Assembly (NCBI GenBank): GCA_050331295.1
Contig: JBHJGZ010000011.1
Coordinates: forward strand, 62,001-126,000
Direction: 5' to 3'
Source of the DNA: Kuafuiihalomonas sp050331295
GTDB taxonomy: Bacteria; Myxococcota; Kuafuiibacteriia; Kuafuiibacteriales; Kuafuiibacteriaceae
Length of the DNA stretch: 64,000 nt
How positions within the stretch are numbered: position 1 is the stretch's first letter; every line of letters starts with the position of its first letter. Below the pieces are notes generated by a model, which saw nothing but the letters and a program-made list of their open reading frames with translations, searched no databases and had not been told where the DNA came from. Of this stretch, positions 18,001 to 24,969 are shown piece after piece. The position numbers and the translations under genes are program-made.

Positions 18001-18786
18001 GAGCTCCTGTCGGATGCGCAAGCGCTCTTGTCCCGCATCGTGGACGAAGAGCTTCTGGAGGCCCGGGCGGTGGTGGGATTCTTTCCCGCCAACCGGGTGG
18101 GGGACGATATCGAGGTCTATCGAGACGAAAGCCGAACCGAGGTGGTGGAGCGCTTCTGTTGCCTTCGCCAGCAGACCCGGAAGGCCCCGGGCCGCAAGAA
18201 CCTGGCGCTATCCGACTTTTTGGCCCCTAAGGAAAGCGGGATTGCGGACTACGTCGGGGGCTTCGCGGTGACGTCGGGGATCGGAATCGAAGAGTTGGTG
18301 GCCCAATTCGACAAGGACCACGACGACTACAACTCGATCATGGTGAAAGCGCTGGCCGACCGGTTGGCGGAAGCGTTCGCCGAGCGGATGCACCAGCGGG
18401 TGCGGACCGAGCTTTGGGGCTATGCGCCGGAAGAGCGGCTCGACAACGATTCACTCATCAAGGAAAAGTATCAGGGGATTCGGCCGGCCCCCGGTTACCC
18501 GGCCTGCCCCGACCACACCGAAAAGGCGAAGCTCTTTCGGGTGCTCGAAGCGCCGGAGCGGATCTCCATCCGGCTCACGGAGTCGTTTGCGATGATGCCG
18601 GCGTCGTCGGTGAGCGGATTCTACTTCTCGCACCCCGAATCTCAGTACTTTGGAGTCGGAAAGATCGAGGCCGACCAGGTGCAAGACTATGCGGAGCGCC
18701 GGGGCGTGGAGCTTCGCTTCATGGAGAAGTGGCTGTCGCCCAATCTGGCCTATGACCCCCGAGCTTTGGCAAAGCGCTCTGCATGA
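15064..18786 (+). CDS. metH: Cobalamin-dependent methionine synthase
   Basis: A 1240-residue protein with all four MetH modules. The homocysteine domain has the zinc cysteines Cys250 (LNCALG), Cys313 and Cys314 (GGCCGTT). The methyltetrahydrofolate domain starts FANIGERTNVTGSAKF. The cobalamin domain has KGDVHDIGKN with His763 as the cobalt ligand and GGATTSRVHTAVKI. The C-terminal activation domain contains RPAPGYPACPDHTEK, which binds SAM. The enzyme methylates homocysteine to methionine. The start overlaps the regulator's stop, so the two are translated as a coupled unit. Spacing of the landmarks matches E. coli MetH within a few residues. Confidence 0.97.
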   Translation: MMDLKERIERLHTVVKERILVLDGAMGTMLQQYELQEHDYRADRFEGHGHDLKGNHDVLNITRPDVVKAVHGAYLEAGSDILETNTFSATHIAQADYGLEEAVYDINLYGARAAREVADAFTDKDPARPRFVAGVLGPTNRTCSISPDVNNPGYRNVSFDALVEAYRENIEGVMDGGADLLLVETVFDTLNAKAALFAISQYKRRTGIAVPVMISGTITDASGRTLSGQTTEAFWISIAHARPFSVGLNCALGAKELRPYLKELARVADCYVSAHPNAGLPNEFGEYDQTPAQMAEHIEDFAESGFLNIVGGCCGTTPQHIKAIADTVAGRPVRPIPRLEPIMRLSGLEPFHLGPDSRFANIGERTNVTGSAKFRRLIKEGDYETALDVARQQVENGAQLIDVNMDEGMLDSEEAMHTFLNLVAAEPDISRVPVVLDSSKWSVIETGLKCIQGKGIVNSISLKEGEEAFLEQAQKVLDYGAAVIVMAFDEKGQADTRERKFEICKRSYELLVNKLNFPPQDIVFDPNIFAVATGIEEHNNYALDFIGACEDIKTGLPHAKISGGVSNISFSFRGNDPVREAMHSAFLYHATRAGMDMGIVNAGQLAVYDDVTPELLERVEDVLLNRREDSTERLVEFAETVKGDKSKESKNDLEWRKKPVDDRLAHALIKGIADFVEDDTEEARQQADRPIHVIEGPLMKGMNIVGDLFGEGKMFLPQVVKSARVMKKAVSYLIPFIEKESEEGGGSSAKGKIIMATVKGDVHDIGKNIVSVVLRCNGYEVVDLGVMQPSQAILQAAKNEKADIIGLSGLITPSLDEMVNVASEMEREGFDIPLLIGGATTSRVHTAVKIQPAYHGPTIYVTDASRSVGVVSKLISDEHKAPYVKEIASEYEKVRKQHANKKERKDRLSIADARANRLEPDFRAHPPVRPRELGLQTFTHYPLRELVEAIDWTPFFQTWELHGRFPALLDDPVVGPQARELLSDAQALLSRIVDEELLEARAVVGFFPANRVGDDIEVYRDESRTEVVERFCCLRQQTRKAPGRKNLALSDFLAPKESGIADYVGGFAVTSGIGIEELVAQFDKDHDDYNSIMVKALADRLAEAFAERMHQRVRTELWGYAPEERLDNDSLIKEKYQGIRPAPGYPACPDHTEKAKLFRVLEAPERISIRLTESFAMMPASSVSGFYFSHPESQYFGVGKIEADQVQDYAERRGVELRFMEKWLSPNLAYDPRALAKRSA

Positions 18787-18863
18787 CGAGAACACCTGGC
18801 ACTCGGCCTGATGGCGCGGGCGCGCGGGCGGGCCGGCTCGGGGCCAGGTCCGCCTCGTGGCCT

Positions 18864-19259
18864 TCATGGCTTGTGGGGTCGCTTGATCTCTTGAATGAGC
18901 TGTCCGAACGCCAAATCCAACGCATCGGCGATGCGCTGGCGTGAGCCGAGGGGCTTGAAGCAGCTCGCATTGCGGTCGGCCCGGTAGAGGACCAGCCAGA
19001 CCACTCGGGCACCTTCCAGCACCGGATGAAGCGAGGCGATGAGCGTCCCTTCGCGGTCGTTCTCGTGGATGATGAACTGGTTCTGGCTGAGGGGATCGAC
19101 CCCGGCCTTCTTCATGGCGTCCCAGAAGGAAGATCCGATCTCGGATGGTGTGGCCTCGCGCTTTTCGGTTTCAAGGAGGAGTGCGGCCCGGCCGGCATCG
19201 TCCGAAAACTCCACGATCCCTTCCCGGGACTTCGCGATGACCAAAAAGCGTCGACTCAT
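18864..19259 (-). CDS. Unknown conserved-looking protein, 131 residues
   Basis: Start at ATG 19259, preceded on its strand by AGGGGGACC; an upstream extension has poor composition. The protein begins MSRRFLVIAKSREGIVEFSD and has mixed alpha/beta character. It has no signal peptide and no recognised motif. ENDREGTLIASLHPVLEGARVVWLVLYRADRN reads like a small sensor-type beta sheet (given here only as a landmark across two strands). It is 38 bases downstream of the DUF2252 lipoprotein gene on the same strand and may be cotranscribed. Confidence 0.55.
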   Translation of the reverse strand: MSRRFLVIAKSREGIVEFSDDAGRAALLLETEKREATPSEIGSSFWDAMKKAGVDPLSQNQFIIHENDREGTLIASLHPVLEGARVVWLVLYRADRNASCFKPLGSRQRIADALDLAFGQLIQEIKRPHKP

Positions 19260-19297
19260 GGCGGTCCCCCTTAGCAGGTCCCGATGCGCGAATCGAC

Positions 19298-20665
19298 TCA
19301 GGAGCCATCGGACCCGGAGGCGACCAAGTCTTTGGTATTCCTCCGGAACCGTTCCCAAGCGACCCGGGTCCGAGAAGCGGCGCGCCGGGCAAAGGCAAAC
19401 AGGCTCGGTCGGGCGCCCCGGCTGAAGTCCACCAACACGTCTCGAAGCTCGTCGTCCAGTGGGCTTGCAATCTGGTTCGGGTGGCCACGCCCCAGCTGAA
19501 GACCGATATCGAAGAGGATCTCCAGGAGATCCTCTGGCTCGGCCAGCATCGTATCCACGTCCAGTTCCCGATAGTGGTCGGCCCAGCTGTGTATCCAGAA
19601 GGTCTCACCTTTGTAGCGCACGTATCCCACGAGACGGTGCGGCGCATAGGCGATCCGGGACTGACCGATCAGGATCCGAAAGGGATCGACCCGGTTCGAT
19701 CCGTTGATGCACGAGACGCCGCCCAGGTCCCGAACTTGTTTGGCCTCCAAGACTACGTCATCATCGGCGCGCTCGGTGGGCCCTTCCACCCGCAAGAGAA
19801 CCTTCGTATCCAGGGCGCTGCCGATCCCGAGTCTCACCCTCCCCGCCCGCTTGACCCGAAAGAAGGCTGGGTCGTGGGCCTTGGGCTCGCTCTCCACCAT
19901 CCGATGCACGTAGGGCTCGATCGCGACCTGGATGTCCGGCAACACCTCGTCCGAAAACGGCTCGGTCACGGTTTCCGTCCAAGCCAGAAAGTCGGCCCGG
20001 GACCGCGTGAACGTGGCCCGGAGTTCGGGCACCAGGCGCGGGCGGCGCCCCAGGATGTCGGGCTGCTTCAGCGCCGCCTGGTAGCCTTCGAGAAAGCGTT
20101 CCAGAAAGGCGGTGCTTTGGGCCGTCCATCCGAGGTCTTCCGACACCAAGATCACCGACGTCATCATGCGCAACAGATCGATCACTGGGGGTCCGGTGGC
20201 GGAGTCGTCGAAGTCGGTGAGTCCTCGGGACCGGTCGGTCACCGCGTACTGCTCGAGGTGCGCATCTCCGTGAAGATTGACGGACGGTAGGTCCTCGGCG
20301 TCGAAGGCCATACAGACGGACTGGGCGAAGCGCTGATTGATGAAGCGATAGTAGTCGTGGGGGGAGCTTCGAAGGCGCGCCAGCAGCTTCGGGGCCCGGT
20401 CCAGCGGCAGGCTTTCGGGATCGACGTAGAAATCGGAGGGCGGCGGCCCCTTTCCAACCGCTTTCGAAGGCGGCGGCGGATGCGCGCAGGCGGCGAGCGC
20501 CGCCCCGAAGAAGACCGCCAGCGGGCCCACCGCCACCTGAAGGCAACGGCCATGGCCAAACGCGCTGCGGCCGCAGCAACCGAGCACCCCGCGCCCGGCG
20601 GTGTCCGAAGCCGAAGCACGCACGTTGGCGCGAGCGTAAGCAGAATTCGACCCCATGGCTTTCAA
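19298..20665 (-). CDS. DUF2252-family lipoprotein
   Basis: A 455-residue protein with the DUF2252 kinase-like fold signature: NLHGDAHLEQYAV followed by LTDFDDSATGPPVIDLLRM. This resembles the aminoglycoside-phosphotransferase-type active site (HGDxHxxN and DFDxx). A hydrophobic segment ending LAAC (Cys60) is a lipobox, with a Pro-rich linker after it. The true start may therefore be later than 20665, nearer to that segment. Family function is not established. Membrane anchoring at the periplasmic face is inferred from the lipobox. Confidence 0.7.
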   Translation of the reverse strand: MKAMGSNSAYARANVRASASDTAGRGVLGCCGRSAFGHGRCLQVAVGPLAVFFGAALAACAHPPPPSKAVGKGPPPSDFYVDPESLPLDRAPKLLARLRSSPHDYYRFINQRFAQSVCMAFDAEDLPSVNLHGDAHLEQYAVTDRSRGLTDFDDSATGPPVIDLLRMMTSVILVSEDLGWTAQSTAFLERFLEGYQAALKQPDILGRRPRLVPELRATFTRSRADFLAWTETVTEPFSDEVLPDIQVAIEPYVHRMVESEPKAHDPAFFRVKRAGRVRLGIGSALDTKVLLRVEGPTERADDDVVLEAKQVRDLGGVSCINGSNRVDPFRILIGQSRIAYAPHRLVGYVRYKGETFWIHSWADHYRELDVDTMLAEPEDLLEILFDIGLQLGRGHPNQIASPLDDELRDVLVDFSRGARPSLFAFARRAASRTRVAWERFRRNTKDLVASGSDGS

Positions 20666-20765
20666 ATGCCGGCAAGCCCCGAGTGGGCCTACGGGGCAAG
20701 CCCGGGAAGGCCATCCAAATCTTGACCCCCGCCGAGCAACCCCTGCACCCTCCCCCTCCTCCCAC

Positions 20766-20848
20766 GCCCGGGTGGCGGAATGGTAGACGCGGCGGATTCA
20801 AAATCCGTTGATGGTGACATCGTGCGAGTTCAAGTCTCGCCCCGGGCA
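20766..20848 (+). tRNA. tRNA-Leu(CAA), apparently a chimera made by island integration
   Basis: Acceptor arms GCCCGGG (20766-20772) and CCCGGGC (20841-20847), discriminator A, no encoded CCA. The anticodon loop is TTCAAAA with anticodon CAA at 20799-20801. A long variable arm (class II) and the T arm GCGAG-TTCAAGT-CTCGC are present. The anticodon stem has one G-U pair (20792 with 20808). The alternative 3' half at 34535-34588 pairs without that mismatch. The 13-bp core GATTCAAAATCCG (20795-20807) is the left attachment site. Confidence 0.93.
20795..20807 (+). other. Left attachment core (attL) in the tRNA-Leu anticodon arm
   Basis: GATTCAAAATCCG is repeated exactly at 34535-34547, 13,740 bases away and next to the integrase. 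Sequence on either side differs between the two sites, apart from shared tRNA features, which places the crossover in this core. Confidence 0.75.
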
Positions 20849-20959
20849 ACGCGGAATCTGGCACGAATCAGCCTCTCCGGTCCAGAATCCTGTACTTTTC
20901 AGCTTGACGACACCGGTCCCAGGGAAACCCAACCACGGCCAAGGAGATGCGGTCCGCCT

Positions 20960-20984
20960 GCTACCCTTTTGCTACCCCTCGAAC
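20960..20984 (+). repeat. GCTACCC direct repeats near the left island end (arm-site candidate)
   Basis: GCTACCCTTTTGCTACCCC followed by TCGAAC. It has two GCTACCC copies 11 bases apart. Nearly the same sequence, GCTACCCTCTTGCTACCCC then GAAC, occurs at 34469-34491 by the right end. Repeated short words near both ends are typical of tyrosine-integrase arm-type binding sites. Confidence 0.5.
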
Positions 20985-21122
20985 CTCCCATCCGAGCCAC
21001 CCTCCAGCCCCGTGCTGCGTAGACGCCTTAGGAGGACCGGACGACGGATACCGTAGCCAAGTTGGCCGACGGGGCTAGAGCCAACTCTGGACTTCCGAAC
21101 AGGTCGCTGAGACTCGGTCCCC

Positions 21123-21827
21123 ATGGAACGCCTCCGTTGCGGCCGCTGCGACCGGCATACCTACCATTCCGTCCTAGCTGAGGACGGTTGGTCCGAGTCC
21201 GAGACGCTCGACGTGGGTTTCACTGTCGAATTCAATGAGAGGGCTCAGTTTCTCAAGTGTGACGGCTGTGGAACTTTCAGCCTCCGAGTTCTTGAATGGA
21301 CGAGCGAGGACATGCCTGAACCGTACGGCGATGGCGGCCGAGTCCATAGGTACCCACCATCCGCTGAGATGCCTCCCCCAGTCCGACACGAGGAACACCT
21401 ACCACGGAGGGTGCAAGCCATCTACCAAGAGGTCCGTCACGCGATGGCTGGAGGTCAGCGCATCCTGACCGGCATCGGCGTTCGTGCCCTCGTCGAGGCC
21501 GTATGCAAGGAGGTTGACGCTGGGGGCTCCAATCTGGAGGAGCGAATCGACGCACTCGTGCCCGACCACCTCACGAAACAGAACGCCGAGGTTCTTCATG
21601 GAACGCGCCTCCTCGGAAACGAGGCCGCCCACGAGGTCAGGCCGCCTTCCAAGGCTGACCTGGAGGCCGCCCTGGAGGTCGCCCAGAACCTCCTCAGCAA
21701 CGTCTACGTCATCCCGAAGCTCGGGAGTGGTCTTCCGAAACGCAAGGCGAAGCAGACGAAGGCGTTGCCCAAGGCGAAGGCGAAGAAGAGGTCACCGACT
21801 CCGAAGTCGCAGAAGTCGAAGCCCTGA
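21123..21827 (+). CDS. DUF4145-domain protein with N-terminal zinc-finger-like Cys pairs
   Basis: A 234-residue protein. CGRC at residues 6-9 and CDGC at about 46-49 form a possible four-Cys zinc site. The DUF4145 core follows at about 105-205, with ILTGIGVRALVEAVCKEVDA, LHGTRLLGNEAAHE and LEVAQNLLSNVYV. The last 30 residues are Lys-rich and probably bind nucleic acid. DUF4145 is common in and beside type I restriction systems; the HsdR of this same island carries a related domain at its N-terminus. It is the leftmost clear gene of the island; function unknown, defence context likely. Confidence 0.7.
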   Translation: MERLRCGRCDRHTYHSVLAEDGWSESETLDVGFTVEFNERAQFLKCDGCGTFSLRVLEWTSEDMPEPYGDGGRVHRYPPSAEMPPPVRHEEHLPRRVQAIYQEVRHAMAGGQRILTGIGVRALVEAVCKEVDAGGSNLEERIDALVPDHLTKQNAEVLHGTRLLGNEAAHEVRPPSKADLEAALEVAQNLLSNVYVIPKLGSGLPKRKAKQTKALPKAKAKKRSPTPKSQKSKP

Positions 21828-21838
21828 CCACACGAGCC

Positions 21839-22102
21839 TTGCTTGCCCAAGTCATCGACCTGCACCCGGAGCCGGACATCCTGGAGGGCGGTAGGCTGGA
21901 AGCGTTCCTTCTCGATGATGGGCTCATCGTCGTCTGGGCGCACTGGTTTGAGGGTGCGTACGGCCGTCCTCTCATCCGACTCGGGAAGCTCGCCACTCGG
22001 GCTCGTGCATTCTGGTTCGTAAAAATCTGGCAGGCCATTGGTATGGCCCCGGCAAGGCCAGGGGATGAAGACTTGAAGCGGCCCGTTTACCGGTGGGGCT
22101 GA
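21839..22102 (+). CDS. Possible small unknown protein
   Basis: An 87-residue frame starting at TTG 11 bases after the DUF4145 gene and ending 17 bases before the convergent RelA/SpoT-domain gene. Composition is protein-like (GRLEAFLLDDGLIVVWAHW), and it fills the gap neatly. There is no clear ribosome binding site and no known motif. It could be translated by coupling from the upstream gene, or it could be chance. Confidence 0.35.
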   Translation: MLAQVIDLHPEPDILEGGRLEAFLLDDGLIVVWAHWFEGAYGRPLIRLGKLATRARAFWFVKIWQAIGMAPARPGDEDLKRPVYRWG

Positions 22103-22118
22103 GTGCCCGTCGGCATTC

Positions 22119-22745
22119 TCAGTTGGGTTCCGAGTCGGCTTGCCGGCGGATTTCTTCGAGGATTTGGTCCGCCCCCCAAGCCGATGCAGCAACCCATGCC
22201 GCCTTCTTTTCAAGCGCGCTGTCCCTCGAAGTATTCTTGTAGATGGGCTCATGAGTCGGCTCCGCCGATGCATGCATCTGCAGAGTTCTAATCTGCAGCT
22301 CGAAGTGCATCGGCCGCTCATCCAGCGACGACCACCCCTCTGGCTCTACCGACGTCGGGATTTGAGCAATGATGTGCCTCGACTCATACGAGAACTCCCA
22401 GGGCTTCTCGGGTTCGTGCTGAAAGTCCTCGAGAACGCGAAACAGGCTAGGCACAAGACGCTCGCGAACTTGGCGCATGTCATCGCGAAAGTGAACGAGA
22501 ACGCGCCCACCGATGAGGTCCTCCATGGTCTCTAGCGGGTGCCCGTACTTAGGCTCTCCATTAGCTCGAACAGCTCCGGCCTTACCCAAGAAGCTTTCAA
22601 CCGTCTTCGCCCGAAAAGAAACTCGGTCGATGCGGCGGAATCCCGTCAAGGCGGACTCAACCATCTCTTGCAGTGACTCGGCGACCTCCGCCAAGCGAGG
22701 TCGGACTAGCTCGTACCTTCTTCGAAGGCTTTCGGTGTTTGACAT
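22119..22745 (-). CDS. RelA/SpoT-domain protein (small alarmone synthetase-like)
   Basis: Start at ATG 22745, directly after GAGGAAGAAG; a longer start at 22808 has no such site. The product is 208 residues. The synthetase-fold signatures are RVSFRAKTVESFLGK (41-55), PLETMEDLIGGRVLVHFRDD (70-89), SYESRH (119-124, in place of GYRSLH) and FELQIRT (148-154, the ExQIRT motif). The hydrolase domain is absent, so it belongs to the short single-domain class. Several such proteins are toxins of toxin-antitoxin or anti-phage systems. The first 89 bases overlap the upstream gene, implying coupled expression. Nucleotide product and target are unknown. Confidence 0.75.
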   Translation of the reverse strand: MSNTESLRRRYELVRPRLAEVAESLQEMVESALTGFRRIDRVSFRAKTVESFLGKAGAVRANGEPKYGHPLETMEDLIGGRVLVHFRDDMRQVRERLVPSLFRVLEDFQHEPEKPWEFSYESRHIIAQIPTSVEPEGWSSLDERPMHFELQIRTLQMHASAEPTHEPIYKNTSRDSALEKKAAWVAASAWGADQILEEIRRQADSEPN

Positions 22746-23748
22746 CTTCTTCCTCAATCTCTCCAGAAACAATGAGCCGGCCATCCTCCACTTCGACGCT
22801 GGTCCCACCTTCCGTGTCGCTCACGCTGGCCCCACCTTTCTTGTCGCTCATCGGAGCCATTACCATGACATCACCCGCCAGTCGAAACACCCGATACGGG
22901 GAGAGTGATTCGAGCCCAGCCTTGTCTAGCTCGAATCGACCATGCCTCATCTCATCTTGGATGCCTTCCATGAACTTCTCGTGCATGTGCTCAGGCAGAA
23001 GGTCTTGCGCGACGCCCTGCAGTGACCACTCCGTCCTAGCCTGACGACGGAGACTCGTGATGGCGTCTGCAACCACCTTCTTGTCTTCCAGGTCTGAGCA
23101 GGCCGCACTCAGCACCTTCAGTCGCCTCATCAAGACCATCGAGCCCTCCTCCTTGGTCACGGCGAAATCCGAATCCAGGAAGCGCTCAAGCCACCACTTG
23201 GTCATGGCTCCATCGCGGGCACCGGCGTCGTGCGCATGTCCTTTCCAGAAGTGCGACCGGGTGTTCTTGCCTCCAAAGATGGCACTTTTCCTGGCTTGAG
23301 ACTCTTTGCTGAAGATTACCTCCAACTGTATCTGGCCTCCGTCGAAAGAGAACGCCTCTTCTTGGGGGAACAACCAGATGTAGCAGTCACGCTTTTCGGT
23401 CGTTACATGGTCCACAGCACAGACGAAAAGTCCGACAGGTGGGGACCTGTTGTCCATGCTGCGACTGAGAATGTTGGCGAGTTCGCGCGCACCTGCCTTG
23501 GCCGAAGTCGTGGGTCCGAATACCGTTCGCAGCACCTGTTCCCTGAAGTTCGACTGCCGTGCCCCCGAACCGTGCGCTCGAACAGTGATGGGGACACGGT
23601 CCCGGGCCAGGAGGTTCGCCGCACCTCGGAGCGCATTCCGAAGACTCGGATTCGAGATGTCCACCAGGCCTCCTTCACAAGGAACCGGATTCTCTTCGCC
23701 CCACTGGGGCGTGACGGTGAATGCGTATACCCGACTCGGACCTTTCAC
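22657..23748 (-). CDS. Unknown protein overlapping the RelA/SpoT-domain gene
   Basis: A 363-residue protein starting at GTG 23748 behind TTGAGGT. The middle (about 100-260) has the feel of the nucleoid-associated NdpA/YejK fold (VGLFVCAVDHVTTEKRDCYI, then a K-rich strand FSKESQARKSAIF), but the match is remote and I do not rely on it. The C-terminus (about 310-363) is low-complexity and charged, and it overlaps the downstream gene in another frame. By position it is a candidate partner or antitoxin of the RelA/SpoT-like protein. Confidence 0.6.
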   Translation of the reverse strand: MKGPSRVYAFTVTPQWGEENPVPCEGGLVDISNPSLRNALRGAANLLARDRVPITVRAHGSGARQSNFREQVLRTVFGPTTSAKAGARELANILSRSMDNRSPPVGLFVCAVDHVTTEKRDCYIWLFPQEEAFSFDGGQIQLEVIFSKESQARKSAIFGGKNTRSHFWKGHAHDAGARDGAMTKWWLERFLDSDFAVTKEEGSMVLMRRLKVLSAACSDLEDKKVVADAITSLRRQARTEWSLQGVAQDLLPEHMHEKFMEGIQDEMRHGRFELDKAGLESLSPYRVFRLAGDVMVMAPMSDKKGGASVSDTEGGTSVEVEDGRLIVSGEIEEEDVKHRKPSKKVRASPTSLGGGRRVTARDG

Positions 23749-24071
23749 ACCTCAAGGCTACCCATACCGTGCTGTTGCTACCAAGTTTTCGGACAGCCCG
23801 GTCAGTCGTCAGACCGAGGGCCTGTCATACTCGCGGGCCTCTGCAGACTCCTTGGCGGCCTTCCCGCTCGTCGCAGCAATCTCCGCGCGTAGGCCTGCGG
23901 CTCGGAATCCGTGGGCGCCTCCTAGACCACCTCCACCTCGCCAGGAAGGAGGAAGCCGCAGGCCAAGGTGTCAGGGGGCGGTGTTACCCATGTTCTCGGT
24001 CTGATCTGTTACCCATGTTTCCGGTTGCACACGCCCTCTCACAATCAAATCGGGGGAGGACCACCCCCCAT
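23749..24071. other. Gene-free stretch with IS-end-like repeats
   Basis: About 320 bases between two genes on the minus strand. I see no protein. The right part holds the repeated GTTACCCATGTTYYCGGT described separately; the rest shows nothing distinctive. Confidence 0.4.
23983..24025 (+). repeat. Two 18-bp direct repeats resembling an insertion-sequence end
   Basis: GTTACCCATGTTCTCGGT (23983-24000) is followed after seven bases by GTTACCCATGTTTCCGGT (24008-24025), 16 of 18 identical with a 25-bp period. Paired words of this type (TTACCCATGT, TCCGG) are what I remember at the ends of IS481-like elements. No transposase is nearby, so this would be a solo end. Confidence 0.45.
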
Positions 24072-24911
24072 CTACTGCGCAGGCTCCTCGGGTAGGGTCT
24101 GGACTCCGGCCTTCCGCACGAACTCTGGAGTGTTGATGACTGTCTTCCTATCGCCCCAGACGAGGAGGACCAGCTCGGTCAGGCCCTTGTCGTCCGTAAC
24201 GAGGCCGTCCACGCCCGCCAGGTACACCAGTCGAAGCGTGTCGAAGTAGTCGCCTTCATGGACCTTCCGCCGCTGGGCAGCGTGCCGGTACATGAGCGCT
24301 GGTTCGGCCATTGGCCATGCCCAGGCGAAGGGGAAGGAGTTCGGGTCGGCCAAGACGTCTCGAACCCCGAATCGGATGCTAGGGTCCCTATCGCGGTAGA
24401 ACTTCGTGATGGTATCAGCGTGGGCTTTCCACCAAGTGCCTACGAATTCGTCGAAGGAGACTTTTGAGTCCCATGGCTTCTGGAGCGACGGCTTCGAGAA
24501 CTTCGCCTTCAGCTCCTTGTAGCCCTTGAGGCTCTTCTCCTTCTCTGCCCGAATCTCAGAGGGGATTTCAGTGACGGACCGGCCAGGGGCACCTCCACGT
24601 GCTAGACCGGCCATGCCTTCCCGGAAGCGCAAGTGGTCCGCCGAAGACCAACTCGGGTCCGGGCTCCCTCGTAATTCGCTGAACAGGATTTCCCAAGCAT
24701 CTCGAAAAGGGGCTTGCACTGACGCCGCGTGAAGTAGCCTAGCTCTCCCCAGCAGAAGCTCCTGCCGCGGCCCGACGTTGAGCGCCTCTCTGATAGTCTC
24801 CCAGCAAAGACGGACCCCCAAACCGGCGTCGATGGCACTCACTACCCTGATACGGCTGGTGGCATCGAGCGTCTCCCAGTTGCCGATGAAGGAGTTGTCA
24901 ATCAACCACAT
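24072..24911 (-). CDS. PIN-like domain protein
   Basis: A 279-residue protein. It opens MWLIDNSFIGNW, with an acidic residue at position 5 after a hydrophobic strand as in PIN nucleases. It closes with VDGLVTDDKGLTELVLLVWG, where the acidic pair lies at the place of the later PIN carboxylates. The middle contains a charged helical insert (about 115-150). PIN proteins are metal-dependent ribonucleases, often toxins. The length is about twice a VapC, so this would be a large or divergent member. No antitoxin-like partner is visible next to it; it lies 58 bases downstream of hsdS. Confidence 0.5.
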   Translation of the reverse strand: MWLIDNSFIGNWETLDATSRIRVVSAIDAGLGVRLCWETIREALNVGPRQELLLGRARLLHAASVQAPFRDAWEILFSELRGSPDPSWSSADHLRFREGMAGLARGGAPGRSVTEIPSEIRAEKEKSLKGYKELKAKFSKPSLQKPWDSKVSFDEFVGTWWKAHADTITKFYRDRDPSIRFGVRDVLADPNSFPFAWAWPMAEPALMYRHAAQRRKVHEGDYFDTLRLVYLAGVDGLVTDDKGLTELVLLVWGDRKTVINTPEFVRKAGVQTLPEEPAQ

Positions 24912-24969
24912 CCGAGCCTCCGTCCTCCAGCGGCCAGTGCTGATGTGCCGAGTTCATGATTGACGAGTT

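Noticed and set aside
14881..18021. 1046-residue minus-strand frame opposite metH
   Set aside because: High-GC antisense artefact; the plus strand encodes a complete MetH with all ligands.
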